Shown here: positions 1 through 10,440 of the stretch, piece after piece | How the letters are laid out: each line of letters begins with the position of its first letter | How positions within the stretch are numbered: the first letter of the stretch is position 1 | From: Labia minor | Taxonomy: Eukaryota; Arthropoda; Insecta; Dermaptera; Spongiphoridae | NCBI GenBank assembly: GCA_963082975.1 | Contig: OY720345.1 | Span: 12,736,491 to 12,800,490 of the forward strand | Reading direction: 5' to 3' | Length of the DNA stretch: 64,000 nucleotides | Made by a program: the position numbers and the translations under genes | The notes under the pieces: model-generated | Told to the model about the DNA's origin: nothing | Databases searched by the model: none | Seen by the model: only the letters and a program-made list of their open reading frames with translations

Positions 1-333
1 TACCCTATCTTTTTAAGAATTCTGATTTAAACCTTTGTATGAATGAATATTATAACAAAACTTAAATTAAATTATTTGTTTTATGTTAAAATAATAAAGG
101 TGTGCAAAGTTATTTTAGTCTCATTCTCTGGCAATTTTACAAACACAAAGTTTCTAGAAACAAATCTTTTTTATTTTTTTGTTTATATGTTTTTTTTAAA
201 TTAATTTAACTCACATAATGAATGAACAAATTTCAGAAGTAATTATTATTGAATATTAAAATAGAATATAATAATATATTTTACGTGTAAAGTATAAAAT
301 AAATACTTATATAGTATTAGATTTAAGTATATA

Positions 334-368
<35 letters not shown>

Positions 369-722
369 AAAAATAGAAAAATAAAGTTGTTAAAGGTCAT
401 TGTCAGTCAGTAGGCTGAGTCAGAAAATGTTAATTGTGGGTTGGAATATAGATATTTTCATAATAGATTGTACATTTTTGGCATTGGAGGAAGTCTTAGT
501 CTAATCGTGTGTGTAACACCTGTGACGTTTTTTACGTCAGAGCATTTGACGTCAAAATCGTCGGTTAACCTATTATTTGATTTTTTTTATTCTCATTCAG
601 ATTGGCAATTATGAGATTAATTTGTGTTGTAGTAGTTGTTTTAGTATCCTGATCTTCGATTTTTCAGTAGTTAACAAATTGGAGTTTATATTTATAAATT
701 CCTAAATTAATTAATTACAATT

Positions 723-761
<39 letters not shown>

Positions 762-884
762 TGCTTTAGTTCCTTGGTATTTTTCGATCCTTGTCTGGGG
801 GCTACAACCTCGAATGATGTATAGTTTTGTTGGAATTCTTTACAAATAAGTTTTTCATTTGTTTCATTCATTTATTATAAATCA
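1..884. other. AT-rich intergenic DNA with (AT)n runs
   Basis: No coding signal is visible. It holds two dinucleotide (AT)n runs (about 337-366 and 726-758). Around 523-554 there are three ACGTC-type motifs, including an inverted pair TGACG-TTTTTTA-CGTCA and a full TGACGTCA at 547-554, which resembles a CREB/ATF site. Any regulatory role is inference only. Confidence 0.5.
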
Positions 885-1293
885 TTCTATCTATCTATGT
901 GGCTCTACGGAACTCGAAAGTTCTTGGCTGCAGCAACCACATTTCTCCAAGTATCCCTATCCTGAGCCACAACCCTCCAATCTTTACAATCTCCCATCTC
1001 TCTCACGTCCATTCCTACAATGTCCACCAAGTGGACGTTTCCCACTCAGTCTCCCCACCAATATATTCTTTCCTCTACCATTCTAGCCACGTGCCCTGCC
1101 CATCGCAGCCTTCTCGATTTTATAATTCTAACTATATCTGGAGATGCATAGAGGTCATGCAATTTCTCGTTATTCAGTCTCCTCCATTCCCCAGTGACCC
1201 CCTTTCTTTGGTTTATAAATGCTGTGAAGAATTCTATTCTAAAGGAGTCCCGGCCAACCCAAATGACTCCATCGGCCTCTTTGATTAGAAGCA
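885..1293 (-). mobile_element. 3' end of an RTE-like LINE (5'-truncated)
   Basis: Read on the minus strand, this encodes the C-terminal tail of a non-LTR retrotransposon polyprotein. The diagnostic string RRLRWAGHVARM is visible, followed by decayed sequence equivalent to the GKRPLGRPRTLW and NFRSSVEPQR tail of the sister copy at 58033-58402. It ends in a short (ATAG)n-like tail (at 885-900 on the plus strand), as RTE and related LINEs often do. Several frameshifts and stops are present, so it is dead. The plus-strand open frame over the same bases is only a shadow. Confidence 0.8.
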
Positions 1294-1740
1294 ATGCTAC
1301 AGGGGCCGCATTTTAGGGAAACGTGCTTTTAGAAATGTAAAAGAAATAAAATAAGTAATTTACGAATAAACTCTTTATTTTGTTTCAATTAAATTTCGAG
1401 TCCTATCTGAAATTTGTTTTTCTTTTTTTTCACTTAACTATTTTAAATCTACATTTATGTTTGATATTGCACATCTTAGTTGATTTTCTAAATTAATATC
1501 AGTTTTCGAAGACTTTTTGAAAATTTCATTTTGGAAAAAAATGCTTCACAAATATACGTTGATACGAAAGCACTTAGAACTCGTTGAGCCAAATTTCATT
1601 TTCATCACCAATTTTTCTTTTTCTTTTTTTTTCGTATTCATCTTGCTAAAAATATTTTATTTAAATTTTAATTGCAAAATATTACTACATTTATTTATGC
1701 AAATAATATTTTTGCAAGTAAATATTGTAAATTTCTGTTT
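1294..1740. other. AT-rich spacer, nothing recognised
   Basis: Low-complexity AT-rich DNA between a LINE tail and a family A repeat. I see no gene or repeat end here. Confidence 0.4.
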
Positions 1741-2556
1741 TTACCGACCGATGATAGTAAGGGAGGTAGGTATTGTTTTCACACCAAATTTCACATGTGG
1801 AGATTTTTGCATATCTCCACGAATCATGCATTTTCTTAACAGAAAAAAGTATTTTTAGCATGATGTCTGTCCGTCCGTCCGTATAGATGTATACAGCTTG
1901 AACGGCTCAACGAATTTTGATTAAATTTGGTATATTCACTTAGTACATCAGTATGATGAATGGATCAACTTTTGGTTTATATCCGGAAACCGGAAGTGGT
2001 AGTATTAGCGATCGACGATAGGAAGGGAAGGGTTATTTTCACACCAAATTTCACATGAGGAGATTTTTTTACATCTCCACTAATCATGCACTTGTATTTG
2101 TTTTATCCTCGGGAAAAGACCGGGAGCTTAGCCGCGAGGTTATAGGGACCGGTCCGCCGACTCGAGTTCGAGTGTTCAAAACTCGATATATAAATCGATA
2201 TATATATATATAAATATAAATATAAGAATAAATAATAAAGAAGGCTGGCTAAAATGGTGATAATCCGAAGGCCAATAAATAAAAAAAAAATCCTCGGGAA
2301 AATCATTTTCATTAGTTTTATCTTAATTTAAAATTATATGAGGTCACCCAGTCCTTTATGATGTCACAGCCTGGTCTTACATATATATTATAAATAAAAT
2401 AAAATTAAAAATATTTATGTTATATGCCTATTTGCTTTTTATTACATTAATAGATATATTAAAAATATTTGAAATTGTTTCTGTAGCTGGAAATTAATTT
2501 ACTTCAAACCGTCGGTCGGTTCGGACCTGGCCACAGGTTAACTTATTTAATAATGT
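1741..2556 (+). repeat. Family A repeat copy 1 (HINE/DINE-like), split by a SINE
   Basis: It starts with TTACCGACCGATGATAGTAA and ends near 2550 with the hairpin GACCTGGCCACAGG followed by TTAACTTATTT. The middle has GTCC repeats (1870-1881), a conserved stretch containing CCGGAAACCGGAAG, and the inverted terminal motif CCGTCGGTCGG just inside the hairpin. This is the plan of Helentron-associated non-autonomous elements: 5' terminal motif, microsatellite, inverted copy of the motif, 3' hairpin. A 172-bp SINE sits inside it at 2118-2289. No coding capacity is seen. Class assignment is by architecture only. Confidence 0.7.
2118..2289 (+). mobile_element. tRNA-derived SINE with 13-bp target duplication
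   Basis: It is flanked by perfect copies of ATCCTCGGGAAAA (2105-2117 and 2290-2302). Other family A copies (for example near 53317) carry the same site uninterrupted, giving an empty-site comparison. The head has a box A-like TTAGCCGCGAGG and a box B-like GAGTTCGAGTG about 40 bp later, as in an RNA polymerase III promoter of a tRNA. The body is AT-rich and ends in an A-rich tail. Insertion would be by the machinery of a LINE; which one cannot be told here. Confidence 0.8.
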
Positions 2557-2885
2557 ATTATATTTATGTAGTTACAAAAACCAATATTTACCGCGACTCC
2601 TTGACTTTCGAATCGTAGATAAGGTTTAAAAACCTTAACTCTACCAAAATTTAAACTTTACAATGTATTAAAAAACACTTTTAATACTTTCTTGATGCTT
2701 AAGGTCTATTCACACATGTGCGTCACGTCACAGTTCAGTCACCATTCCGAATCAGAACAGTCGTCGGGAGGTCTCAGTCAAAATAGCGGCAATATTCACA
2801 TCTAACCGTCAGGTTATATTTTGACTGTATTCAGTCATTTTTTTTCTATCAATTGTGCCGAAACCTAGTGTACTTTATTTTTGGG

Positions 2886-4503
2886 ATGGCGTTTTCGGAA
2901 AACGACATTGCTGTCATAGCATTAATTTTGGATGAAGAGGAAAAGCAACAGAAGAAGAAAAGAAAATGGATTCACGAGGCATGGAAAAGAAGAGAAATAG
3001 AAGGAGAGTTTATTTCTTTATATAAAGAATTGATTGACGATGAAACAAAGTTTTTCCAATATTTCAGAATGACCGAAAGCTGTTTTTAATATACCTCATA
3101 GTAAATTTAAAAAAAGAAAAATACTCACTGGAGAAAATCGATAACATCCAAGGAACGTTTAGCAGTTTGTTTGAGGTAAGTAAATAAAAACAATAGAGTC
3201 ACAAAGATACGTACTTTTATTAAACATTAATTATTTTTAAGAGAAAATTGAGAATTTAGTGTCCTGTTAGATTCCTTGATTTCCCATAATTTCTTCATAT
3301 TCATATTTCTGAACTGTGTTAAATATCTCAGCTTTAGCTAAATGGAGATGGTACGGAGAAAATGTTTTCAAAGTTGAAGCAATACTAGCTAAAAAAGTAT
3401 CTACTGGGTGTTGAGGTTGTACTGTTTCTTTTGAAATTATGTATTCCATCAATTTGCTTGCAGTTGTCTGTTCATTTTTTAGTTTTCTCTTTTTTTTCTT
3501 TGGAGATTGATTTGGTGGACACATCTTTGGACGTGAATCATCTTTTCCTTCTTGAAGAAGAGAATCATCAGTTTCTTCTTGTGCGTGAAGAAGAGAATCA
3601 TCAGTTTCTTCCCTTGTATGAGGTGTATCTTCCTCACTTTCAATATTACTAATTGATTCCCTTTCCTCAAATGAAAATTTTTTTAAAAAACTTAACAGTT
3701 CTGAATATTTATACTGTTTTATATTTTTTGAACCCTGACCACTCTTTGTAGCGTTTCTTTTAAGGGACTTCCTATAAGTGTCCCTGATGTTGTTCCATCT
3801 CGATTTACATGCCGCTCCTGCAACATAATAAAATATTATTGCTATTATTTCAGTAATATACAGTCGGTACCTAATATTTTATTTTTATACTGTTCCAGGT
3901 ACCTAGCAACAGGTGACTCACTGCGAACTATTTCATTCAGTTACCGCTTGGGGCATAGCAGTGTACCAAATAGTAATGGAGAATTGTAAAATAATTGAAC
4001 GGGGCACACTACTAATACCAGGTAAAACAGCGTTACCAAACACTTCGGTTGAGCTTCCATACGTAATTGTAGGTGACGAAGCGTTCCCGTTAAAAAGCTA
4101 TTTAATGAGACCATACTCGGGTCAAAATTTGTATAATTCAAAACGAATTTTTAATTACCGCCTATCTCGTGTAAGAAGAGTTGTGGAGAACGCATTTGGC
4201 ATTTTATCACAAAAATTCAGGATTTATAACAGGCGGATTCAGGCTACACCTCAAAATATCGACCATATAGTGCTTGCAACTTGCATTCTTCACAACTTCA
4301 TAAAAAAATATGATCGTAACACGTACAACTATGAAGTAGAATCAACTATTTCTTCTCAATTACAAATATGGAGAATTTACCTTTTCAAGATGAAAATGCA
4401 TCACGGGAAACTTTTCAAGTTAGGGAAGAGTTTAAAAACTTTTTCAGTTCAGAAGTTGGCAGTGTTCCATGGCAAAATGAAAAGATTTGAAAAATCTGTT
4501 TAA
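2886..4503 (+). pseudogene. HARBI1-like PIF/Harbinger transposase remnant
   Basis: Exon 1 starts at 2886 (MAFSENDIAV) and, after frameshifts near 3080-3130, reads WRKSITSKERLAVCLR up to a donor GTAAGT at 3176. The acceptor is at 3897-3898, and exon 2 continues YLATGDSLRTISFSYRLGHS, a hallmark of HARBI1-type nucleases. Around 3965-3975 the sequence jumps to the C-terminal part (PYVIVGDEAFPLK, then RRVVENAFGIL and ATCILHNFI up to 4503). The stretch that should hold the first catalytic acidic residues is deleted. The surviving D of GDEAFPL and E of ENAFG fit the distal part of the DDE_Tnp_4 fold. The intron (3176-3898) holds most of the antisense MADF-BESS coding exon. The protein would have cut and inserted the element in the nucleus; this copy cannot. 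Confidence 0.9.
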
Positions 4504-4708
4504 AATTATATAAATTTACATCTACGTTTGCTGTATGTACTTTGTTTTTATTATAAATTGTTTTTCACTTACCATCTGAATTTAATTCTTCTCCAATTTT
4601 CTTCCAAATTCTATTTTTAAAACTAATGTCCATATATTTATTACATGCCAAATCATACAATACCGGATAATTCCTAACACACTCTATTAATTTCTCGTCA
4701 TCACTCAT
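3267..4708 (-). CDS. MADF-BESS DNA-binding accessory protein of Harbinger
   Basis: Two exons: 4573-4708 (start MSDDEKLIECVRNYPVLYD) and 3267-3817 (stop NQGI), joined in frame across a GT-AG intron; about 228 residues. The N-terminal half is a MADF (Myb/SANT-like) domain: VRNYPVLYDLA, the WKKIGEEL stretch, then CKSRWNNIRDTYRK across the splice. A near-duplicated acidic linker (EETDDSLL twice) and a basic KKKKRKL signal follow. The C-terminal segment near DTFLASIASTLKTFSPYHLH resembles a BESS interaction motif. In this superfamily such a protein binds the element ends and brings the transposase to the nucleus (family knowledge). Its frame is open although the partner transposase is broken. Most of exon 2 lies antisense inside the transposase intron. 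Confidence 0.85.
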
Positions 4709-4933
4709 TTTTTTTTCAAACAATGAATTAACTTGTCAGTCAAAAAAAAATATCGGTAATGACGGTGAGATGACTGGAGAGAGACTGAAGGTTCTAATTC
4801 GTGACTGCGCCGGCTCAGTGTAGGCAGCGCCACTTAATTTTCAATAAAACATATTTTTTGTGACTGATACTTCACGGAACCGACGGAACGGAACGGAGAC
4901 ATGACGTGACTGGTGTGTGTGAATAGACTTTTA

Positions 4934-5200
4934 ATGTTTAATGTTTTTATTTATTATTTTTCTGCTATTTTTTTTTAAATAAAAATAATAATAACAATTT
5001 AAAATAAAAAAATATATTCTCTATTAATTACTATTATTTCTAACTATTTTCTTCCTTTTTATGGAATCAAATATCTAGTTTAAAAATTGTAGGACATATT
5101 TTAAATAAAAAAATTAATTAATTATAATTATTTCAATTATATTCTCTGTTTTTGAATATACAGATGAGAAATGAAAGTTACAAAAGAAATATAAAGATAA
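4934..5200. other. AT-rich spacer, nothing recognised
   Basis: Oligo-A/T DNA between the Harbinger element and a cluster of hAT ends. I see no gene or repeat boundary. Confidence 0.4.
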
Positions 5201-5268
5201 CTGGCGGGCCGCACAATTTTTCACGGTGGGCCTCATGCGGCCCGAGGGCCACGGGTTGGCCAGGCATG
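5201..5268. mobile_element. Right end of a hAT-like element
   Basis: A GC-rich tail (GGCCGCAC, CATGCGGCCCGAGGGCCACG) ends in GTTGGCCAGGCATG directly before CTCTAAAG. This is the usual look of a hAT terminus (complement CATGCCTGGCCAAC). I could not find its left end in the window. Confidence 0.5.
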
Positions 5269-5276
5269 CTCTAAAG

Positions 5277-5582
5277 CAGGGATGTCCAACCTTTTAATTT
5301 AATGGGCCACATCGCAAACTTAAATATTAAACTGGGCCGCAAAATTACCAAAATATGTTATGCCTAGCTAGTGAATGTCTCAAAACTTATGGAGATTTTT
5401 GGGGATAGAGGTGGTTTTTTGTTGTTGAATGTTGCAGCCTTTTTTTTATAGCCTCGAAGTTATAGGTCGCTTGCCGGACTGAATTCTTTAAAATTTAACT
5501 CCAAAATGAGTCGATAGTGGGCCGCATCAAAACTTTGAGTGGGCCGCAATGCGGCCCGCGGGCTGCGAGTTGGACATCCCTG
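5277..5582. mobile_element. hAT MITE, 306 bp, TSD CTCTAAAG
   Basis: Terminal inverted repeats CAGGGATGTCCAAC (left) and GTTGGACATCCCTG (right), flanked by identical 8-bp duplications CTCTAAAG (5269-5276 and 5583-5590). The interior has GGGCCGC-rich ends and no coding capacity. Ends and target size place it in the hAT superfamily. It lies at the broken edge of a LINE fragment. Confidence 0.92.
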
Positions 5583-5590
5583 CTCTAAAG

Positions 5591-5870
5591 CTACTCTCGT
5601 TTCCCAGGGTCATAAACCATGCCTCACATCCATATAATACAACCGGTAACATAATTGTTTTATTTATTTTAATTTTGATCCCCTTTGATAATAATTTTGA
5701 CGCGAGAACCCCCTTTACTGCATAATAACAGTCGTTTTCCGATTGCAACCTCGTTCTTTAAATTCTTCTTGAATATTAATATCCTTCGTGATTATAGAAC
5801 CTAAGTATTTAAATTTTTTTACACTTTCGAATTCTACATTTTGTATGATAAGACTTTGTTTGTTAATACT
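5591..5870 (-). mobile_element. LINE reverse transcriptase C-terminal fragment
   Basis: The minus strand encodes a typical non-LTR retrotransposon stretch downstream of the polymerase core: SENDCYYAVKGVLASKLLSK, then INKTIMLPVVLYGCEAW and FMTLGNES. YGCEAW is a hallmark of RTE/Jockey-like polyproteins. It is cut at 5590 by the hAT target site and degenerates upstream. A sister fragment lies at 10247-10440. Confidence 0.8.
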
Positions 5871-6630
5871 ATTCATTATAAATCATTAAATTAAATATAT
5901 ACTACTATATTTTTAGGGTGACCATACTGTCTAATGACCAAAACGGGACGATGTAATGTCAAAAATGGGAGGTTGTTATACAATGATAAGTTGAGAATTA
6001 AAAGAAAAAATAAAAAATTACACAAAAAATGGCTCTTTCTAAGCATGGCCGACTCAACAATTAAGTAAAAGATGCAAAACTTCTGTATAAGAGCACTATC
6101 ATTTACAAAATATTTAAACAAATGAAAATAGTTGTAGACTTGTAGTTGTTTTTTTGGAAATTGAAATCCTATATAATAAGATAGTAGGATATGACGATTC
6201 TATTTTTGTCGGCAGTTGACCATGTAAATTTTATATTAATTTGGTATGATATACTATCATGGATAAACATTGTAAGTAAAATGCTCCAAATAAACATTTA
6301 AATGTGGCATTTGGTAGCACTCTGGTTAAATTTTGAAGAATAATAGGTAATGAATCCGCGAAGATTGATGAGGGAAAGGATAAAATTGAATTCGTTCAGA
6401 ATAAAATGCAGATATAAAACTATAATAAAATTGAATATTTAATACTAAAGAATTGATATTATAATAATTGATAACAAAATAATTATAAAGAGTTGTTTGT
6501 TAATTTAAGGTACCGTTAGAAATATGATAAATTATATGAAATTTAATTTATTAAGCAATTGCAATTATATTAATAAGCAAGGGTCGACCACTTAGCTGTA
6601 TGATTGATAGGAATAAATTCTTAGAGACGT
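5871..6630. other. AT-rich spacer, nothing recognised
   Basis: No gene, no clear repeat boundary and no convincing homology; short open frames here are what AT-rich DNA gives by chance. Confidence 0.4.
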
Positions 6631-6793
6631 GAGCCTTGAAATTCTTTGGGACATCTTCTTAGGCGACGGTACTCCTCAAGGGGGGTGGCCGGGATGTCCC
6701 TCCTGCAAGGGTTTTAAGTGTCCTTCTCCAATTCTAATCAAGACTGCCTCAAAAATTGTTGTTACACCAATAAAGAAAACTCTTCATCCCTTC

Positions 6794-7066
6794 CATTGCT
6801 ACCTTGGAGCATTGTCCACCCCTTCCCCACTTTGAATTACATGAATTACATGAATGGGTCTCTGTACATCTGGAGATCACATGTGGTTCACTTAAACCAG
6901 CTGACAGATACAATAGAAGGATCTTTCAAATAAATAGTTAAAAGTTCTTTAATTCCTGTTGTATTAAAATTCATAAAATGCAGCACATGTGATCTCCAGA
7001 TGTACAGAGACCCATTCATGTAATTCAAAGTGGGGAAGGGGTGGACAATGCTCCAAGGTAGCAATG
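6794..7066. repeat. Near-perfect inverted repeat, 83-bp identical arms
   Basis: Left arm 6794-6885 and right arm 6984-7066 are reverse complements over 83 positions without a mismatch by eye. The only difference is a 9-bp tandem duplication (AATTACATG) in the left arm. The spacer is about 98 bp. A transcript would fold into a long hairpin. The ends do not show a TIR/TSD pattern I recognise. The less AT-rich flank at 6640-6790 is also unassigned. Confidence 0.9.
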
Positions 7067-7179
7067 TTTTATGACAAAAGGTCTTTCATTCTCTAATTTA
7101 GGAAATTTCTTTATATCATCCAGAGGTGGCGATGTTTGTTATAATTGTCACTAAAATATTTCTCACCTTTGTCTATTAA

Positions 7180-8658
7180 CACGTTGACGGACAGTTGGAA
7201 CAAGTGAAGTTCAAAAATTGACACTATATGATTTTTCAATTTTTAGAATAGTAGAAGTATAGTTTTACTGTTTCTGCTTAAATAAACTTAATTTTTATTA
7301 ATTTACTACTCTTAATTAGGTTGCGTCTATAACCGTCATGGCGCAAGCGGACTCTCGACACTAAGTAATGGGACGATGACGGCTATAGCAGCAAACATTT
7401 AAAAACGTAATTGATAGGTTTAATGATTCAAATAAGCATTTTTTTGTGTTCAACAAAGTATTTTTTGGGGTTTTACACGAAATGTTAGTTCATAATCAAA
7501 CAAAAATAAATAAATGACAAAAAAAATTATTATAATTTTATAATTATTATACATTAGTTTCGATATGCCATGTTTTTTAAGCATGATGCAGGACACAGTG
7601 CAGGTTTTGACATGCAATTCTTGCAGCAATACGATGTTTCTAATGCTGGATAATTTTAGCTGGGACTGAAGCAAACACAAACCTAAAAAATTTCTCATTT
7701 CAATCGTATCAGTATTTTTGAAATTTGCCTTCCTACTATGCCTTGTATGTGGCCGTGTTTGATTGCAAAGTTTTTTGCCGTAATCATTTGTAGATTTGAT
7801 AATCATTTCCATTACCTGATCATCCCATATTTTATCAAAAACCTGAATTGGAGAAACATTTTCGTCTATATCCAAAAGAATCCCAACGGCATCTGCATCA
7901 AAAGAAAAGTTTCTTATAGGTATTGTATTGGTATGCCATGTTTAATCATTTTCTGGTGCTTCTAGTTCTTCATATTCCTCATCTGTAGTTGATTCATTAT
8001 CTTCACAACTCGAACTATCATATTCAGCACTGTCAGCATCAGATTCAGATGCACTGCTGCTTGACCCCTAACTATTTCCTCAAAAAGCCTCAGCAGCCTA
8101 GCTTCTCCCCTTCCCAACTGGCCATTTTCTTTAAATATTGAATAAACATTTAAATTTTATTTTATATTATTAATTATTGTATATTATATATATATTTATT
8201 ATTAACATTATTATTATTTATTTATATTTCAAATGTTCAAATTATAAAAAAAAAAATAAACAGTTAAGATTATACTGTTTACTTTTTAACACTAATATAT
8301 CAAAAAATGCAAAATTTTCATTTTTTTATTTTCTCATTACATTGTAAATTCAATAATAAACAAATACTTACCAGTATAAACAATAAATATTGTTAAATGT
8401 ATCAATAACAACTATTATATAAATTCAAGAGATCGCGTTACACTTTACAATCTCGTGCATACATATCCAAAAAAATTTTTAAAAAGTTTTTTTCAAAAAT
8501 GTGCCACTAGGTTTATACTTTTATGTAGGTAAATGCAAATTTGTGGTGCTATAATCGCAGGGTCTAAAAATGACCGTTTCCTTTTGGACGGCTATAGCCG
8601 TCATGTCACATTGTGAATTTCGCTTTGACGGCTATAGACGCAAGTGTCCGTCAACGTG
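7180..8658 (-). mobile_element. piggyBac-like element, flanked by TTAA
   Basis: Perfect 14-bp terminal repeats (CACGTTGACGGACA at the left; TGTCCGTCAACGTG at the right) abut TTAA on both sides (7176-7179 and 8659-8662), the exact target duplication of piggyBac. Subterminal motifs of the type GCGTCTATA-R-CCGTCA also appear at both ends in opposite orientation. It is 1479 bp, shorter than autonomous elements, and carries a truncated transposase gene on the minus strand. Confidence 0.93.
7450..8075 (-). pseudogene. piggyBac transposase, N-terminal part
   Basis: Read on the minus strand from about 8075: an acidic Ser/Glu/Asp-rich N-terminus (ESDADSAEYDSSSCEDNEST), an in-frame stop near 7945, then IRNFSFDADAVGILLDIDEN. 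Next comes the start of the DDE_Tnp_1_7 domain (SPIQVFDKIWDDQVMEMII, NTDTIEMRNFLGLCLLQSQL). Homology stops near 7560, so the catalytic DDD core and the cysteine-rich tail are missing. A full piggyBac transposase is near 550-600 residues; about 190 remain. Non-functional, but the ends could be mobilised by a related enzyme in trans (inference). Confidence 0.88.
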
Positions 8659-8662
8659 TTAA

Positions 8663-10080
8663 AAGGCATTTTTCTGGTTATATATTACAATATATATATA
8701 TATTTTAGTATCCAAAATGATAAACAGAAAGAAGAGGTTAAAAAATTAAAATTATTATTAATTTTATTATACATTTATAATATGAAAATGATTTGCCGTT
8801 TCGAGTTTGTTGTTTTCAATTTACCAAAAACTTTAGGCAAAGAATATACCATCCTGAATTAACAGTCTTTTGATTTTCTAGTACCAGAATTGCTAGAGGA
8901 CCAGTTTTCGTGAAGAAAAACGACACCACGTGCTTCTTAACGCCTCACTTTCTTCTATTTCTAATATTTTATTTCTCTTTTCTTAATTTTCTAATATAAC
9001 TTTACTTGAAATATTACATTTACAATTTTAAATTAATAAAATTTATACCTATTTTTAAAATGTTCCATTCTAAATAAATAACAATGATTACTTATGCAGA
9101 TTATTTCATCATCATTATGGATGGAGAAGATAACAAGAATTCAAATCAACATCCAGAAGCAGGAACGAAAATTGAAACATGAAATAGAAGTTAAAAATAA
9201 AATATTAAAATAAATAAATTTAAATTGAATTAAAAATCAAATTAATAATAAATATTAACCTCGAAGTTAATAAAAAAGGGTGATATAACACTAATAATTA
9301 AAGGTTGATGATATCCCAGATAAGACTCGAAGACCAACACAAAGAAGAATTGATTTACTCAAATTTTTTACAATTTAAAAATATTTCGAAAAATAATACT
9401 AACATTATTTTAAAAAAATATTGAAATAGAAATATTTAAATAAATGTAAATCTTATAGATGATTTTTTAATGTTTAAATCATTTTAATTTAACTTTTAAT
9501 AAAATTGAATTTATGAGAATAAATATATATATTTATATATATAATATATTAATAAAAAATTAAAAACAAATTTTTCAAATATTAATTTGAAGTTCATTAT
9601 AGGAATTATTATATTTTGAAAAAATATAGTGGTGTGGGTGATAAAATGTTATATTTTAACATATGAATTGTTTGGCGAGTGTAATATAACTTTAAATTTA
9701 ATGTAAATTTCTAAAAATAAAAAAAGAGGGTAAATGGCGAGAGTTGAGTCTTACCTTGGTTAGTTGAAATGTAATTAGTAGACCGACATGTCAATAGAAA
9801 GGAATCGTTGCGTTTTGCTGCGTTTATTGCATTTTATATTCGTAAAACAATTATTAAAGAAACACAAATACAATCAAATACAAACGAAAAACACATCCTC
9901 TTTGATAGTTTGCAATAGACTGACTGACAAAAAATATTTCTATTCTATTTAAATAATAATAAGGGCCAAATAATCTCTTCTTAGAAAAATATTTTTTTAC
10001 TAATTGGATTATCTTAAAAAAAAATTTAAATTAATTATATAAAAATACCAGACAATTTTACTTGTTACTAACTACGTCTT
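8663..10080. other. AT-rich intergenic, nothing recognised
   Basis: About 1.4 kb of low-complexity DNA. No exon, RNA gene or repeat end is supported. At 10090-10110 there is a short motif AAGGGGCTCCGTCCCCT that recurs as AAGGGGCTCCGCCCCC at about 40911, perhaps the edge of an unnamed repeat. Confidence 0.4.
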
Positions 10081-10246
10081 TTGCATCTAGACAAGGGGCT
10101 CCGTCCCCTATATTCTCTTCAATATATAATCGAATATCTTTGTATATTTAGGAACTATTCTGTTCAAAAATGTTCTACTTTTAAATATTTACCTGTATAA
10201 AAGAAAAATGATTATTAAATAATATTATATTTTGTTTGTGGAATGT

Positions 10247-10440
10247 ATAAGGGGATCAAAATTAAAATATACCTATAGAACAATTATTTTGCCTGTTGTA
10301 TTATATGGCTGTGAGGGAGGCATGGTCTATGACCTTAGGACACGAGAGTAGATTTCAAGTATTTGAAAATAGAATTGATTCTTCACAGCATTTATGAACC
10401 AAAGAAATATTTTCAAGTATTTAATAACATAATGAAAAGA
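10247..10440 (+). mobile_element. LINE fragment, sister of 5591-5870
   Basis: Translates in pieces as KGIKIKI, RTIILPVVLYGCE and, after a frameshift, GHESRFQVFENRI. This is the same C-terminal region of a non-LTR reverse transcriptase as at 5591-5870, here on the plus strand. Frameshifted and truncated at both ends. Confidence 0.7.

Larger units (their letters stand above)
2702..4930 (+). mobile_element. PIF/Harbinger DNA transposon, internally broken
   Basis: A 2229-bp element with terminal inverted repeats (left AGGTCTATTCACAC, right end reverse complement AAGTCTATTCACAC, both followed by CACGTCA-type subterminal sequence). It is flanked by the 3-bp duplication TTA (2699-2701 and 4931-4933), the target preference of this superfamily. 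It carries the two genes expected of PIF/Harbinger: a DDE transposase on the plus strand and a MADF/Myb-like DNA-binding protein on the minus strand. The transposase has lost its central catalytic part while the accessory gene is open, so the copy cannot move by itself. Confidence 0.92.

Noticed and set aside
899-1288. A 129-codon plus-strand open frame
   Set aside because: It is the reverse strand of a LINE tail whose true coding strand is minus; no family pattern on the plus strand.
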